Shown here: positions 17,532 through 24,860 of the stretch, one piece after another | How the letters are laid out: every line of letters begins with the position of its first letter | Position numbering within the stretch: the stretch's first letter is position 1 | Assembly (NCBI RefSeq): GCF_004919685.1 | Contig: NZ_SMYZ01000088.1 | Span: forward strand, 1 to 64,000 | Origin: Mesorhizobium norvegicum | GTDB taxonomy: Bacteria; Pseudomonadota; Alphaproteobacteria; Rhizobiales; Rhizobiaceae | Direction: 5' to 3' | DNA length: 64,000 nt | The notes under the pieces: model-generated | What the model was told of the DNA's origin: nothing | Database searches by the model: none | The model's input: only the letters and a program-made list of their open reading frames with translations | Position numbers and translations under genes: made by a program

Positions 17532-17936
17532 ATGCAATTGGGCTATACTAAACACATGAAAAGCGCGTTGGCTCAGCTTCGATTACTGCTGTCCGTGATC
17601 TTCCTGATCGCGGGCGGTGCCATTGCTGGTCTTGCCGGGCAGGCTTTCGGAGCCGGCGTCTCTGCCGACGTTGCGACAATCTCGACGAGCACGTCGGACA
17701 ACGCGATAGGTAATATCGCGTTCACAGACCAAGACGACCATCGCGCGCCATGTGACAACTGCCTGGATTGCGTGCACTCGACCGGCTCCGGCTGTTGTGC
17801 TGGAGGCATTTTCGCCGGCGAATGCGACGTTCTTCATGATGCGCCGGTTGCCGCCCGGTTCATGGCGGGCAAGGCATTCCTGCCAACGGGCGTCGACCCC
17901 GAGGCACTCCTGCAACCTCCCCAGACCTTGGCCTGA
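17532..17936 (+). CDS. CutF/DUF2946-like Cys-rich small exported protein (leader type)
   Basis: A 134-aa protein with hydrophobic signal (LRLLLSVIFLIAGGAIAGLA), a central acidic/His region and a dense Cys cluster (PCDNCLDCVHSTGSGCC, then another Cys), ending LPTGVDPEALLQPPQTLA. The order signal, Cys cluster, then a P-x-G...L-x-PP end is the same as in the small proteins at 3304 and 8377. AAAGGGG precedes the ATG at 17532; an ATG at 17556 is an alternative. It heads a short operon with two small membrane proteins; whether this one senses copper or another metal is unknown. Confidence 0.62.
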   Translation: MQLGYTKHMKSALAQLRLLLSVIFLIAGGAIAGLAGQAFGAGVSADVATISTSTSDNAIGNIAFTDQDDHRAPCDNCLDCVHSTGSGCCAGGIFAGECDVLHDAPVAARFMAGKAFLPTGVDPEALLQPPQTLA

Positions 17937-17957
17937 TATCGCGCCGTCGCAGCCCAA

Positions 17958-17982
17958 GGGACTGTTGAATCCAACAGTGCCC
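17958..17982 (+). promoter_or_regulatory. Hairpin after third leader ORF
   Basis: ACTGTTG (17961-17967) pairs perfectly with CAACAGT (17972-17978), extended by GGG/CCC, beginning 22 bases after the leader stop. There is no T run following, so it may be a translation-coupled regulatory hairpin rather than a terminator. Confidence 0.5.
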
Positions 17983-18136
17983 GTTAAGGCCCCAAATCGC
18001 GCGACCGATTCCCGAAGTCATAACCAGCAGCGGCGATCTGGCCTGGCCTTGGGCACCGTCCAGAGTCGACCGCAATTCACACCAACGACGAGGAACCAAT
18101 CATGAAAACCCAGCTTCGATTGGCGAGGTTCCACTC

Positions 18137-18586
18137 ATGAAACCTGCAGTCAATCCATGGACGACGTCGTCCGCAACTCTTGCTCTGGCCGGAACCATCA
18201 TCGCCGGGATCGGACTGTATTTCATCGCACTCAGGCCACCACTGCTGCCCGAGGATGTCCGCTATATGAATCTCTCGGCCGCCGAGCTCGAAGCGATCGG
18301 TCCACGTCTCGCGGTGTGGCTGACGCAGGTTTTTAGGGTGCTCGGCGGCTACGCACTCGCCACCGGCGTTCTCCTGATTGCGCTGGCAGTCACCGCGTTT
18401 CGCGCGCGCCATGCGGTCGCGGTGGCCGGCGCCCTGGTCGGAGGAGCGTCGTCCATCGGCTTGATGTCGGTGGTCAACTTCACGATTGGCTCCGACTTCA
18501 GGTGGCCACTGTTCGCCTGCGCGCTGGTCTGGGCCGTGAGCCTCATCGCGTATGGGCTCGAAAGCTCCGGCAATGACAAACGCTGA
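18137..18586 (+). CDS. Small integral membrane protein, unknown function
   Basis: A 149-aa protein with four predicted membrane segments: ATLALAGTIIAGIGLYFIAL, LGGYALATGVLLIALAVTAF, AVAVAGALVGGASSIGLMSV and WPLFACALVWAVSLIAYGL. A charged loop (PPLLPEDVRYMNLSAAELEA) follows the first helix. No family is recognised with confidence. The stop overlaps the region just before the DUF2933 gene, so the two are likely co-transcribed behind the Cys-rich leader gene. Confidence 0.65.
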   Translation: MKPAVNPWTTSSATLALAGTIIAGIGLYFIALRPPLLPEDVRYMNLSAAELEAIGPRLAVWLTQVFRVLGGYALATGVLLIALAVTAFRARHAVAVAGALVGGASSIGLMSVVNFTIGSDFRWPLFACALVWAVSLIAYGLESSGNDKR

Positions 18587-18605
18587 CAAACAAGGAACCC
18601 ATCCC

Positions 18606-18938
18606 ATGAATACCAACAACGTGCACCGCATGTCCGCTCCCCCGACCGTGTCCGAACCAGAACCGGAGGCCGAGGCAGGCGGATTTTGGACTTCCAAGAC
18701 CGGCCTGGTCACGATCGCTTTCCTGCTGATCGCTGCGTTTTTCCTTCTCACTGAGCACCGAGCTCATACCTTCGGTGTCCTTCCCTTTCTGCTGCTGCTC
18801 ACCTGCCCTCTGCTTCACATGTTTCACCGCAAGCATGGCGGCCACCGCGGGCATGGCGGTCACGGCGGCCATGCCAGCAGGCATAAGGAACCCGTGCCGG
18901 GCGCGCGAGATGGCACCACTCACCACAAAGGAGCATGA
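18606..18938 (+). CDS. DUF2933 small membrane protein with His-rich tail
   Basis: A 110-aa protein. After an acidic N-terminus come two adjacent membrane segments (GLVTIAFLLIAAFFLLTEH and LPFLLLLTCPLLHMFHRKHG, the DUF2933 core with the CPLLHMF motif), then a cytosolic or periplasmic tail of His/Gly repeats (GGHRGHGGHGGHASRH). Such tails usually bind metal ions; that role is inferred. AAGGAACC lies before the ATG at 18606. DUF2933 genes are often found in copper or heavy-metal islands together with a methyltransferase gene, a relic of which follows here. Confidence 0.8.
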   Translation: MNTNNVHRMSAPPTVSEPEPEAEAGGFWTSKTGLVTIAFLLIAAFFLLTEHRAHTFGVLPFLLLLTCPLLHMFHRKHGGHRGHGGHGGHASRHKEPVPGARDGTTHHKGA

Positions 18939-18940
18939 CA

Positions 18941-19012
18941 ATGGTCGAGCAATCTTCCGCCTACGGCCTCTGGGCCTGGAAACCGCCTACCAACTGGCAT
19001 GGCAGCCTATGA
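18941..19012 (+). pseudogene. Relic of the gene normally after DUF2933 (isoprenylcysteine methyltransferase-like N-terminus)
   Basis: A perfect ribosome site (AAAGGAG) leads into an ATG whose frame reads MVEQSSAYGLWAWKPPTNWH and stops after 23 codons, running into the end of the convergent sulfur-exporter gene. The first dozen residues resemble the start of the isoprenylcysteine carboxyl methyltransferase-like membrane proteins often found after DUF2933. A deletion joined this start to the sulfur operon. The identity of the lost gene is a guess from memory of gene order. Confidence 0.45.
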
Positions 19013-19789
19013 CCGAGCGAGTTCGCCGATACTCCGGTAGAGAACGTAGCTCGCGACGACAAAGATGAGTGCGGCGAAGATCCTATTGAGCACGTTCTTG
19101 TAGGACGCCAGGCGTGTCGCCGCCAACATGCCGATCAAGCCGCCGCCAAAGCCGCCACCGATAAATTCAGCTGCCAGCTGCCAGTCAACCATTCCCGACA
19201 AGGCGTAGTTGAAGGCGGTCGCGAGGCCGAAGGCTGCGACAGCAAGCAAGGATGTACCAATCGCATTGATCGTTGGCATTCCGGTGGCCAGGATCAATCC
19301 GGGGACAATGAGGAAGCCGCCGCCAATGCCAAAGAAGCCAGAGGCCGCGCCGGCGGCAACGGCGACTGCCGCTGTCATCGCGCACATTTTGGCATCGACA
19401 GGCCGGGCTGCCGTCGAAGTGCTACGGCGTGGTCGAACCATCAGTCCGCCGACCACCAGCATAAGCAGCCCAAAGAAGAAGAGCAGACGCGTCCCGTCGA
19501 TCGACTTTCCGAGGCTCGAACCCGCCAGGGCACCCACGGAGCCCAGCGCCGCGAAGACAAGCGCACAACGCCACCAGACGTGACCCTTCAAGGCGTGGCC
19601 TGCGAAGTTCGCAAATGCGTTGGCGGCCACTGCAAGCGCGCCTGTGCCGATGGCGAGGTGCGGTTGGGCGACGCCGACAACATAGAGCAAGAGCGGCGTG
19701 GCAAGGATCGATCCACCGCCGCCGACCAGACCAAGAGTGAAACCGACCAGACCGCCGGAGCCGACGGCGGCAAACAAGGCATTGGTCAT
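19007..19789 (-). CDS. TauE/SafE (TSUP) family sulfur-anion exporter
   Basis: A 260-aa membrane protein with seven to eight helices. The two repeat signatures are visible: GFTLGLVGGGGSILATPLLL and GAASGFFGIGGGFLIVPGLI. TSUP carriers move sulfite, thiosulfate or related anions; in this operon it most likely exports the sulfite made by persulfide oxidation. Its ATG overlaps the preceding YeeE/YedE-half gene by 4 nt, and it is the last gene of the sulfide operon. Confidence 0.9.
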   Translation of the reverse strand: MTNALFAAVGSGGLVGFTLGLVGGGGSILATPLLLYVVGVAQPHLAIGTGALAVAANAFANFAGHALKGHVWWRCALVFAALGSVGALAGSSLGKSIDGTRLLFFFGLLMLVVGGLMVRPRRSTSTAARPVDAKMCAMTAAVAVAAGAASGFFGIGGGFLIVPGLILATGMPTINAIGTSLLAVAAFGLATAFNYALSGMVDWQLAAEFIGGGFGGGLIGMLAATRLASYKNVLNRIFAALIFVVASYVLYRSIGELARS

Positions 19790-20217
19790 GATGTTCTCCC
19801 GAAGAAGCGATCATGGGCAATCATCCCCGCCAGCATAAAGGCTACGAAGACCAGCGTCGGCGTTAGCCCAAGCGACAGAGAAGCCATCGCCGGGCCAGGG
19901 CAAAACCCGCCCAGACCCCATCCAAGGCCGAAGATCGCCGAGCCGATGACCAGAGGGGCGTCAATCCGCGAGTCCATGGGCCAATGGAAGCTATCCGCCA
20001 GCAGCGGTCGCGACATCCGCCGGATAAAGGCCATGCCTCCCATTGCAACTGCAACGGCACCGCCCAGCACGAATGCCAGGCTCGGATCCCATGCGCCAAA
20101 AACGTCGAGAAAGCCCTGAACCCGGACAGGGTCGAGCATGCCCGACAACGCCAAACCAAACCCGAAAATGGTGCCCGCGGCCAAAGCGGCCAAAACCTGT
20201 AATTGGGTGTGTTTCAC
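19786..20217 (-). CDS. pmpB: YeeE/YedE-family half transporter (PmpB-like)
   Basis: A 143-aa membrane protein with four helices, the second half of a split YeeE/YedE sulfur-compound transporter. Motifs: GFGLALSGMLDPVRVQGFLD and FGLGWGLGGFCPGPAMASL, where the Cys in GFCPGPA is the conserved sulfur-relay residue. GTG at 20217 overlaps the stop of the first half by GTGA. Together the halves are predicted to move thiosulfate or another sulfane-sulfur compound. The longer frame reaching 20424 is only an upstream extension. Confidence 0.85.
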   Translation of the reverse strand: MKHTQLQVLAALAAGTIFGFGLALSGMLDPVRVQGFLDVFGAWDPSLAFVLGGAVAVAMGGMAFIRRMSRPLLADSFHWPMDSRIDAPLVIGSAIFGLGWGLGGFCPGPAMASLSLGLTPTLVFVAFMLAGMIAHDRFFGRTS

Positions 20218-20624
20218 GAGAGAGCTCCGTGAAGAAGGGCGACAGCCAGGATGCCGCTCGCAAGGAATGTCAAAACCGCGACGATTGAACGTGGCGATGA
20301 CCGCGCCAAGCCGATGACGCCATGACCGCTGGTGCAACCCGAGCCCATCCGGGATCCGAAGCCGACCAGCAATCCTGCAAGCATGATCAACGGCAGCGAC
20401 GCCGTTATCGTCACGGCCGGCCAATGATGAAAAGCTGCGAAGTACACGACCGGGCCAAGCAGCAATCCGACGACGAACGCTGCGTTCGTCCCGGTATTGA
20501 TGCCTTGGGCCAGCCTGCCAACGACACCGCTTATGCCGGCGATTCTGCCGTTCAGGATCAGGAGCATCGTCGATGAAAGGCCGATCAGAGCCCCGCCCAG
20601 AAGGGAAACGAGGTAAGAGGTCAT
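20214..20624 (-). CDS. pmpA: YeeE/YedE-family half transporter (PmpA-like)
   Basis: A 136-aa membrane protein, the first half of the split YeeE/YedE carrier. LLGGALIGLSSTMLLILNGR is the N-terminal signature; GFGSRMGSGCTSGHGVIGLA carries the conserved Cys (GCTSGHG) that faces the channel. It overlaps bigR upstream and the partner half downstream by 4 nt each, so stoichiometric synthesis is likely. Confidence 0.87.
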   Translation of the reverse strand: MTSYLVSLLGGALIGLSSTMLLILNGRIAGISGVVGRLAQGINTGTNAAFVVGLLLGPVVYFAAFHHWPAVTITASLPLIMLAGLLVGFGSRMGSGCTSGHGVIGLARSSPRSIVAVLTFLASGILAVALLHGALS

Positions 20625-20965
20625 GACCGACCTTCCGAACAGAAGATCGTGTAAAGCGCTGAAACCAATTGAGCAGCCTTCTCGGCGGTCAACCGATAGA
20701 AGATCTGTTTCCCGTCACGCCGCGTTTCCACAATCTTGGCATCGCGCAACACTGTCAGTTGCTGGGAAAGGTTCGGTTGGTGGATGTCGAGCACTTCTTC
20801 CAGTTGGCTAACCGAAAGCTCCCCTTCCACAAGGGTGCAGACGAGCATGAGCCGCATTGGATGTGCCAGAGTCTTCAATAGAGCCGCAACTTCGCCGGCG
20901 CGGGCCTCCATGGCGGCAGGCGACATCCTCATCGTCATTGCATCAAGCTGGATCTCGCTCACCAC
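20621..20965 (-). CDS. bigR: BigR/SqrR-type ArsR-family persulfide-sensing repressor
   Basis: A 114-aa winged-helix repressor. The ArsR fold is seen in LLKTLAHPMRLMLVCTLVEG, SVSQLEEVLDIHQPNLSQQL and DGKQIFYRLT. Two cysteines, C43 and C109, occupy the positions of the redox pair that reactive sulfur links in BigR/SqrR to release DNA. GTG start at 20965 with AAGGAG ahead. It overlaps both the persulfide dioxygenase gene and pmpA-like gene, so it controls its own operon, presumably via the AT palindrome at 22276-22298. Confidence 0.9.
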   Translation of the reverse strand: MVSEIQLDAMTMRMSPAAMEARAGEVAALLKTLAHPMRLMLVCTLVEGELSVSQLEEVLDIHQPNLSQQLTVLRDAKIVETRRDGKQIFYRLTAEKAAQLVSALYTIFCSEGRS

Positions 20966-22254
20966 GCTGCTCCTTCCAGTGCATCCAGGGGGAATTTCAG
21001 ATAGCGCTTACCGTTTGCTTCCGGCTCTGGAAGACGCCCCGCCTGAATGTTGACCTGCAAGGCATGCAAAATCAGTTTCGGCATCGGCAGCGTACGGTCA
21101 CGCGCTACACGCAGTTTGGCAAAAGCCTCTTCGGTCATGCCGGCCAGATGCTCATTGGTGCGCTTCTGCTCGCCGACCGTGCTTTCCCACTTCGGTTCGC
21201 GTCCGCCCGGCTGGTAGTCGTGGCCAGTAAACAGCCGGGTTTGGTCTGGAAGACCCAGAATGTTCTGGATCGATTTCCACAAGATGCGAGCGTCACCACC
21301 AGGAAAATCAGCACGAGCCGTGCCGCTGTCGGGCATGAAGATGGTATCATGAACAAAAGCCGCATCGCCGATCAGGTAGGTAATCGACGCCAGGGTGTGA
21401 CCAGGCGAAAACATCACGCGGGCTTCGATGGAACCGACCTTGAAAGTGTCGCCATCCGAGAACAGCCTGTCCCACTGCGAACCGTCCACGCGAAGTTCAG
21501 GCCAGTTATAGATGCCTTGCCACAAGTGCTGGACATCGACCACCCGCGCTCCAATCGCGGTCGGGGCACCTGTCTTCTCCTTGAGGTACTGCGCGGCCGA
21601 AAAGTGGTCGGCATGAGGATGGGTGTCGAGAATCCATTCAACGGTCAGCCCCTTCTCGGCAACATAGGAAAGCAGCGTGTCGGCATTGCGCGTTGCAGTC
21701 GCTCCGGACCTCTCATCGAAATCGAGAACTGGATCGATAATCGCGCACTTGCCACTCTGGGGATCCGAAACGACGTACTGCACGCTCCATGTCCGGGGGT
21801 CGAAGAAGCCCTTCACTTCCGGTCGGAGTTGCCTGTGCGCTTCGAGCCACCGGGACGCTGCCGACAGGTCGATTCCCAGCTTTTGGCCGAGATCTGCGAT
21901 TTCCAGTGACGACATACGGCCATCGAGTGCCTCACCCAGCACATACAGGATCAGGGCGCGCGTGCCGGTCTTGCAATGAGCAAAAACCGCGCCGTCGGCA
22001 TCGGCCATAGCCGCCTGGAAGGCCCGAACGTCCGCCTCGGTGATGGTCGGCATCGTGACGGGTATAAAGCCGTAGGAAATACCCGCACGATCGGCAGCAT
22101 CTCGCTCCGCTTCGTTTCCAGGCTGGATGGGTTCTTCCCTATCAGGACGTGCGTTGATCAGGACTGCGAACCCCTGGTCGGGCAGCGATAGGATTTCGGA
22201 TGTCGAGGGCTGAGGCCCCACAGACAGCCTGTCGTTCACACGGATCATTCTCAT
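20959..22254 (-). CDS. blh: Blh-type fused sulfurtransferase/phosphatase-like and persulfide dioxygenase
   Basis: A 431-aa two-domain enzyme. Residues 1-110 are a TIGR01244/DSP-type domain with the active-site loop FAHCKTGTRA. The rest is a metallo-beta-lactamase-fold persulfide dioxygenase: THPHADH metal motif, FSPGHTLASITYLIGD, DTIFMPDSGTARADFPGGDA and LFTGHDY. It should oxidise glutathione persulfide to sulfite in the cytoplasm and is the enzyme of sulfide detoxification in the bigR operon. The ATG at 22254 follows the palindrome closely; the longer upstream frame covers the promoter and is not coding. Confidence 0.93.
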   Translation of the reverse strand: MRMIRVNDRLSVGPQPSTSEILSLPDQGFAVLINARPDREEPIQPGNEAERDAADRAGISYGFIPVTMPTITEADVRAFQAAMADADGAVFAHCKTGTRALILYVLGEALDGRMSSLEIADLGQKLGIDLSAASRWLEAHRQLRPEVKGFFDPRTWSVQYVVSDPQSGKCAIIDPVLDFDERSGATATRNADTLLSYVAEKGLTVEWILDTHPHADHFSAAQYLKEKTGAPTAIGARVVDVQHLWQGIYNWPELRVDGSQWDRLFSDGDTFKVGSIEARVMFSPGHTLASITYLIGDAAFVHDTIFMPDSGTARADFPGGDARILWKSIQNILGLPDQTRLFTGHDYQPGGREPKWESTVGEQKRTNEHLAGMTEEAFAKLRVARDRTLPMPKLILHALQVNIQAGRLPEPEANGKRYLKFPLDALEGAAW

Positions 22255-22275
22255 ATCGGTCACCTGCGTTATCAA

Positions 22276-22298
22276 TATACAATTGCATATAATGTATA
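22276..22298 (-). promoter_or_regulatory. AT-rich palindrome, probable BigR operator
   Basis: TATACA (22276-22281) and TGTATA (22293-22298) form an inverted repeat with an 11-base AT-rich centre, 22 bases upstream of blh. BigR-type repressors bind AT-rich imperfect palindromes overlapping the promoter of this operon, so repression relieved by reactive sulfur is expected. Confidence 0.65.
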
Positions 22299-22548
22299 AT
22301 GATAGCGACGCAATAGCCCTCGTCGCGAAACTGCGAGCGGGCACTCTATTTGCGCGCCAAGCTCGTCTGGTGGATGCGGCGAGCCAATCAGCGGCCTGTC
22401 GAAGCTCAGGACCGAGTTGGAATGCGAGGTGACCGAAGGGTTGGCCGACCTGACGACCGCAGCCACGACCACGGAGGTAACGATAAAGATTACTTGATGG
22501 GTGACCGCTGGCGTGGCCTTCTGTGTGCCGGCGTTTTAGTCTGCTTTC

Positions 22549-23145
22549 ATGAGCGCAATTTTTCCCGCGACATCGATGCCGGACCGCGACTGGTGGGCGG
22601 CTTTATGGCCCGACCCCGCAAGCCTTTTGCTGTCCTTGGGTGTTAGTCCGGGTATGACGGTGCTCGATCTTTGCTGCGGGGACGGCTATTTCACCGCGCC
22701 ACTTGCAAAAATCGTCGACGGGCGTGTTTACGCGCTGGATCTCGACCCGGAGATGATTGAACTGGCCCGGTTAGAAGCGTCGCGCCAAGGCGTGTCGGTG
22801 CTGAAGTGGATCACCGCAGATGCCCGCGACATTGAGCAGCTGATTCCCGAGCAGGTCGATTTTGTGTTGATTGCCAATACCTTTCATGGAGTGCCTGACC
22901 AGGCTGGCCTTGTCCGGGCGGTTGCCAAGACACTCAAGCCGCTCGGGCTGTTTGCTGTCGTCAACTGGCACCAGCTGCCGCGAGAACAGACGACCGTGCT
23001 CGGTCGGCCGCGAGGGCCTAAAACAGATATGCGCATGCCACCCGAAGCCGTAGAAGTCGTCGTCGAGCCCGTAGGATTTGGTTTCAGTCGCTTGGTCGAC
23101 CTTCCGCCTTATCACTACGGCGTTGTGTTCGAGCGCAGCACATGA
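22549..23145 (+). CDS. Class I SAM-dependent methyltransferase
   Basis: A 198-aa Rossmann methyltransferase: motif I VLDLCCGDGYFT, acidic motif ALDLDPEMIELA, motif ITADARDIEQL and post-motif VLIANTFHGVPD. A UbiE/type-11-like fold; the substrate cannot be read from sequence. It overlaps the next gene (nucleoside phosphorylase-like) by ATGA, so the two probably act together, perhaps in recycling a methylated nucleoside or sulfur compound. This is inference only. It is divergent from the sulfide operon. Confidence 0.85.
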   Translation: MSAIFPATSMPDRDWWAALWPDPASLLLSLGVSPGMTVLDLCCGDGYFTAPLAKIVDGRVYALDLDPEMIELARLEASRQGVSVLKWITADARDIEQLIPEQVDFVLIANTFHGVPDQAGLVRAVAKTLKPLGLFAVVNWHQLPREQTTVLGRPRGPKTDMRMPPEAVEVVVEPVGFGFSRLVDLPPYHYGVVFERST

Positions 23146-23972
23146 CGGTGCCAATCCCGCTGTCCCCGCTGTTTGAGCTGAAGGACTATTCAGCCGAATC
23201 TGTGTTTCAGGTTGAAAACATGCTGCGCGAGGCGCGGCGGCAGAAAGGGCTCTCATTAGAACCGGTGCCATCCGTGTGCGTGCTTGACCCCGACGGCGAC
23301 ATTGTGCGCCGTCTACGGAAAGAAGGCCGCGCGCGCCCATCGACGGGTTGGGCCTGCTATCACACCGCTCTTGACGAGTTTGAGCTCGACGGCCAGCGGC
23401 TCGGCATAGTCGGCTGTGCGGTCGGCTCCTCATTCGCCGTATTGGTCGCCGAACAGCTTTTTGCCTCGGGTTGCCGCTTGCTTATCAGCATTACCTCTGC
23501 CGGACAGATTACGTCCCTCGGGCCGCCACCCTACTTTGTGCTGATCGACCGTGCCCTTCGCGATGAAGGAACCAGCCACCACTATATGCCACCCGCTGAA
23601 TTTGCCGAGGGCAACGCGGACCTGATTGAATTGGTTCGCCCTAATCTGTCGAATCTGCCGGAACCGATTCACGTGGGGGCGACGTGGACAACCGACGCCC
23701 CGTTTCGTGAGACGGAACGCGCGATTAAAGCGCGCCGGGCACAAGGAATTGCGGCCGTTGAGATGGAAGCGGCCGCGCTCTACGCCTTTGCGGAGGCGCG
23801 TCACAAGCATGTTATCTGCTTCGCCCACGTAACAAACCAGATGGGTCAGACCGAAGGTGATTTTGAGAAGGGCGAAGCGGACGGCACCGCCGACGCTTTG
23901 GCTGTGATCGCGGCCGTAGCCCGCAGCGTCCTGACACATGTCAGCGAAACACAGGTGGAAAACGGACTATAG
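23142..23972 (+). CDS. Nucleoside phosphorylase (PNP/UDP family)
   Basis: A 276-aa phosphorylase of the PNP/uridine phosphorylase fold. The motifs are LGIVGCAVGSSFAVLVAEQL (phosphate-binding glycine loop), LLISITSAGQI, and the substrate-binding GIAAVEMEAAALYAFAEAR (the conserved E-M-E-A-A). An N-terminal extension of about 80 residues resembles relatives annotated as uridine phosphorylase-like. Coupled by overlap to the methyltransferase. Confidence 0.85.
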   Translation: MTVPIPLSPLFELKDYSAESVFQVENMLREARRQKGLSLEPVPSVCVLDPDGDIVRRLRKEGRARPSTGWACYHTALDEFELDGQRLGIVGCAVGSSFAVLVAEQLFASGCRLLISITSAGQITSLGPPPYFVLIDRALRDEGTSHHYMPPAEFAEGNADLIELVRPNLSNLPEPIHVGATWTTDAPFRETERAIKARRAQGIAAVEMEAAALYAFAEARHKHVICFAHVTNQMGQTEGDFEKGEADGTADALAVIAAVARSVLTHVSETQVENGL

Positions 23973-24038
23973 CTACTCCGCATCCGCACCAAGAAGCTTG
24001 GCGAGATGTCTATTCCAAAATGCTTCAATTGTTTTCCC

Positions 24039-24052
24039 TTGATCAAGATCAA
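24039..24052 (+). promoter_or_regulatory. Perfect FNR/FixK-type anaerobox
   Basis: TTGATCAAGATCAA fits the FNR/FixK consensus TTGAT-N4-ATCAA exactly. It lies about 120 bases ahead of the 34-aa membrane-protein gene and 256 bases ahead of the DUF302 gene. A class II promoter would start transcription near 24087. Oxygen-limited activation is therefore expected. Confidence 0.75.
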
Positions 24053-24170
24053 AGCGGTCCTAGGTCAGAATAGTAATATCACGATCGAGGTGAAGCGAAG
24101 GCCGCCGTTTGCACGCCCGGGCGGAAACCCTGAGCCAGCCATGCAAAATCAAACCTCAAGGGGAAATGCA

Positions 24171-24275
24171 ATGATGGACGGAAGCGGGATGTGGTTTGGC
24201 GGCACATGGATGCTGCTGATTGGCTTGTTGGCAGTCCTCGCCGTCGCCGCGCTTGCCAAATATCTTATGAAATAG
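24171..24275 (+). CDS. 34-residue single-span membrane protein
   Basis: A tiny protein, MMDGSGMWFGGTWMLLIGLL and onward to KYLMK, with one membrane helix (WMLLIGLLAVLAVAALAKYL) and a Met/Trp/Gly-rich N-terminus. AAGGGG sits seven bases before the ATG at 24171. It follows a perfect FNR/FixK box and precedes the DUF302 gene by 32 bases, so an operon is likely. No known function. Confidence 0.65.
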   Translation: MMDGSGMWFGGTWMLLIGLLAVLAVAALAKYLMK

Positions 24276-24307
24276 CGGGATGCCTACTTTAAGCCGGAGT
24301 ATTTGAG

Positions 24308-24697
24308 ATGAGCTATACGATCGACCGGACATTTACCGACAAGGAATTCAGCAAGGTTGTCGAAAGGACCCGTGCCGCGCTGGCCGCCCAAGGTTTTGGC
24401 GTTCTGACGGAGATTGATGTCAAAGCGACACTCAAAAAGAAGATCGACGCGGTGGTCGCGGACTACCTCATCCTTGGCGCTTGCAATCCCAAAATGGCCT
24501 ACGAAGCCATCAAGATCGAACCGCAAGTAGGCGCCATGCTCCCCTGCAATGTGATTGTTCGATCCACTGGTGCGGGCTTGGTGATGGTCAGTGCCATTAA
24601 TCCGGTGGCCTCAATGCAGGCGATTCCGAACGACCAACTGAAGGCGTTGGCTGGCCAGGTTCGTGGCATGCTGGAAAAGATGATCGCGGCCATTTGA
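24308..24697 (+). CDS. DUF302 domain protein
   Basis: A 129-aa protein covering one DUF302 domain: MSYTIDRTFTDKEFSKVVER, LAAQGFGVLTEIDVKATLKK, LGACNPKMAYEAIKIEPQVG and MLPCNVIVRS. The conserved Asn/Pro and Cys (ACNP, LPCNV) are present. DUF302 proteins are common in hypoxia- and sulfur- or copper-linked operons, but no biochemical role is established. Probably transcribed from the FNR/FixK box at 24039. Confidence 0.9.
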   Translation: MSYTIDRTFTDKEFSKVVERTRAALAAQGFGVLTEIDVKATLKKKIDAVVADYLILGACNPKMAYEAIKIEPQVGAMLPCNVIVRSTGAGLVMVSAINPVASMQAIPNDQLKALAGQVRGMLEKMIAAI

Positions 24698-24860
24698 GCT
24701 CGAAAGATAGTGGCCTGATCCATTGTGACGGAAGGAGAGGTCCGCGCGCCTGAAGGCAAAACGGAGGCCACTTCTGCAAATGCTTGATTGCCGGTTCCCA
24801 CGTCGGAGCATGCGACCTGGAGCAGGCCCGGGCGCTCGGTTTGCGGGCATCCCAGGAGAA

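Noticed and set aside
18834..18890. GGCCATGGC-type tandem repeats looked like a possible DNA repeat array
   Set aside because: They encode the His/Gly tail of the DUF2933 protein; no repeat-spacer pattern, so not CRISPR.
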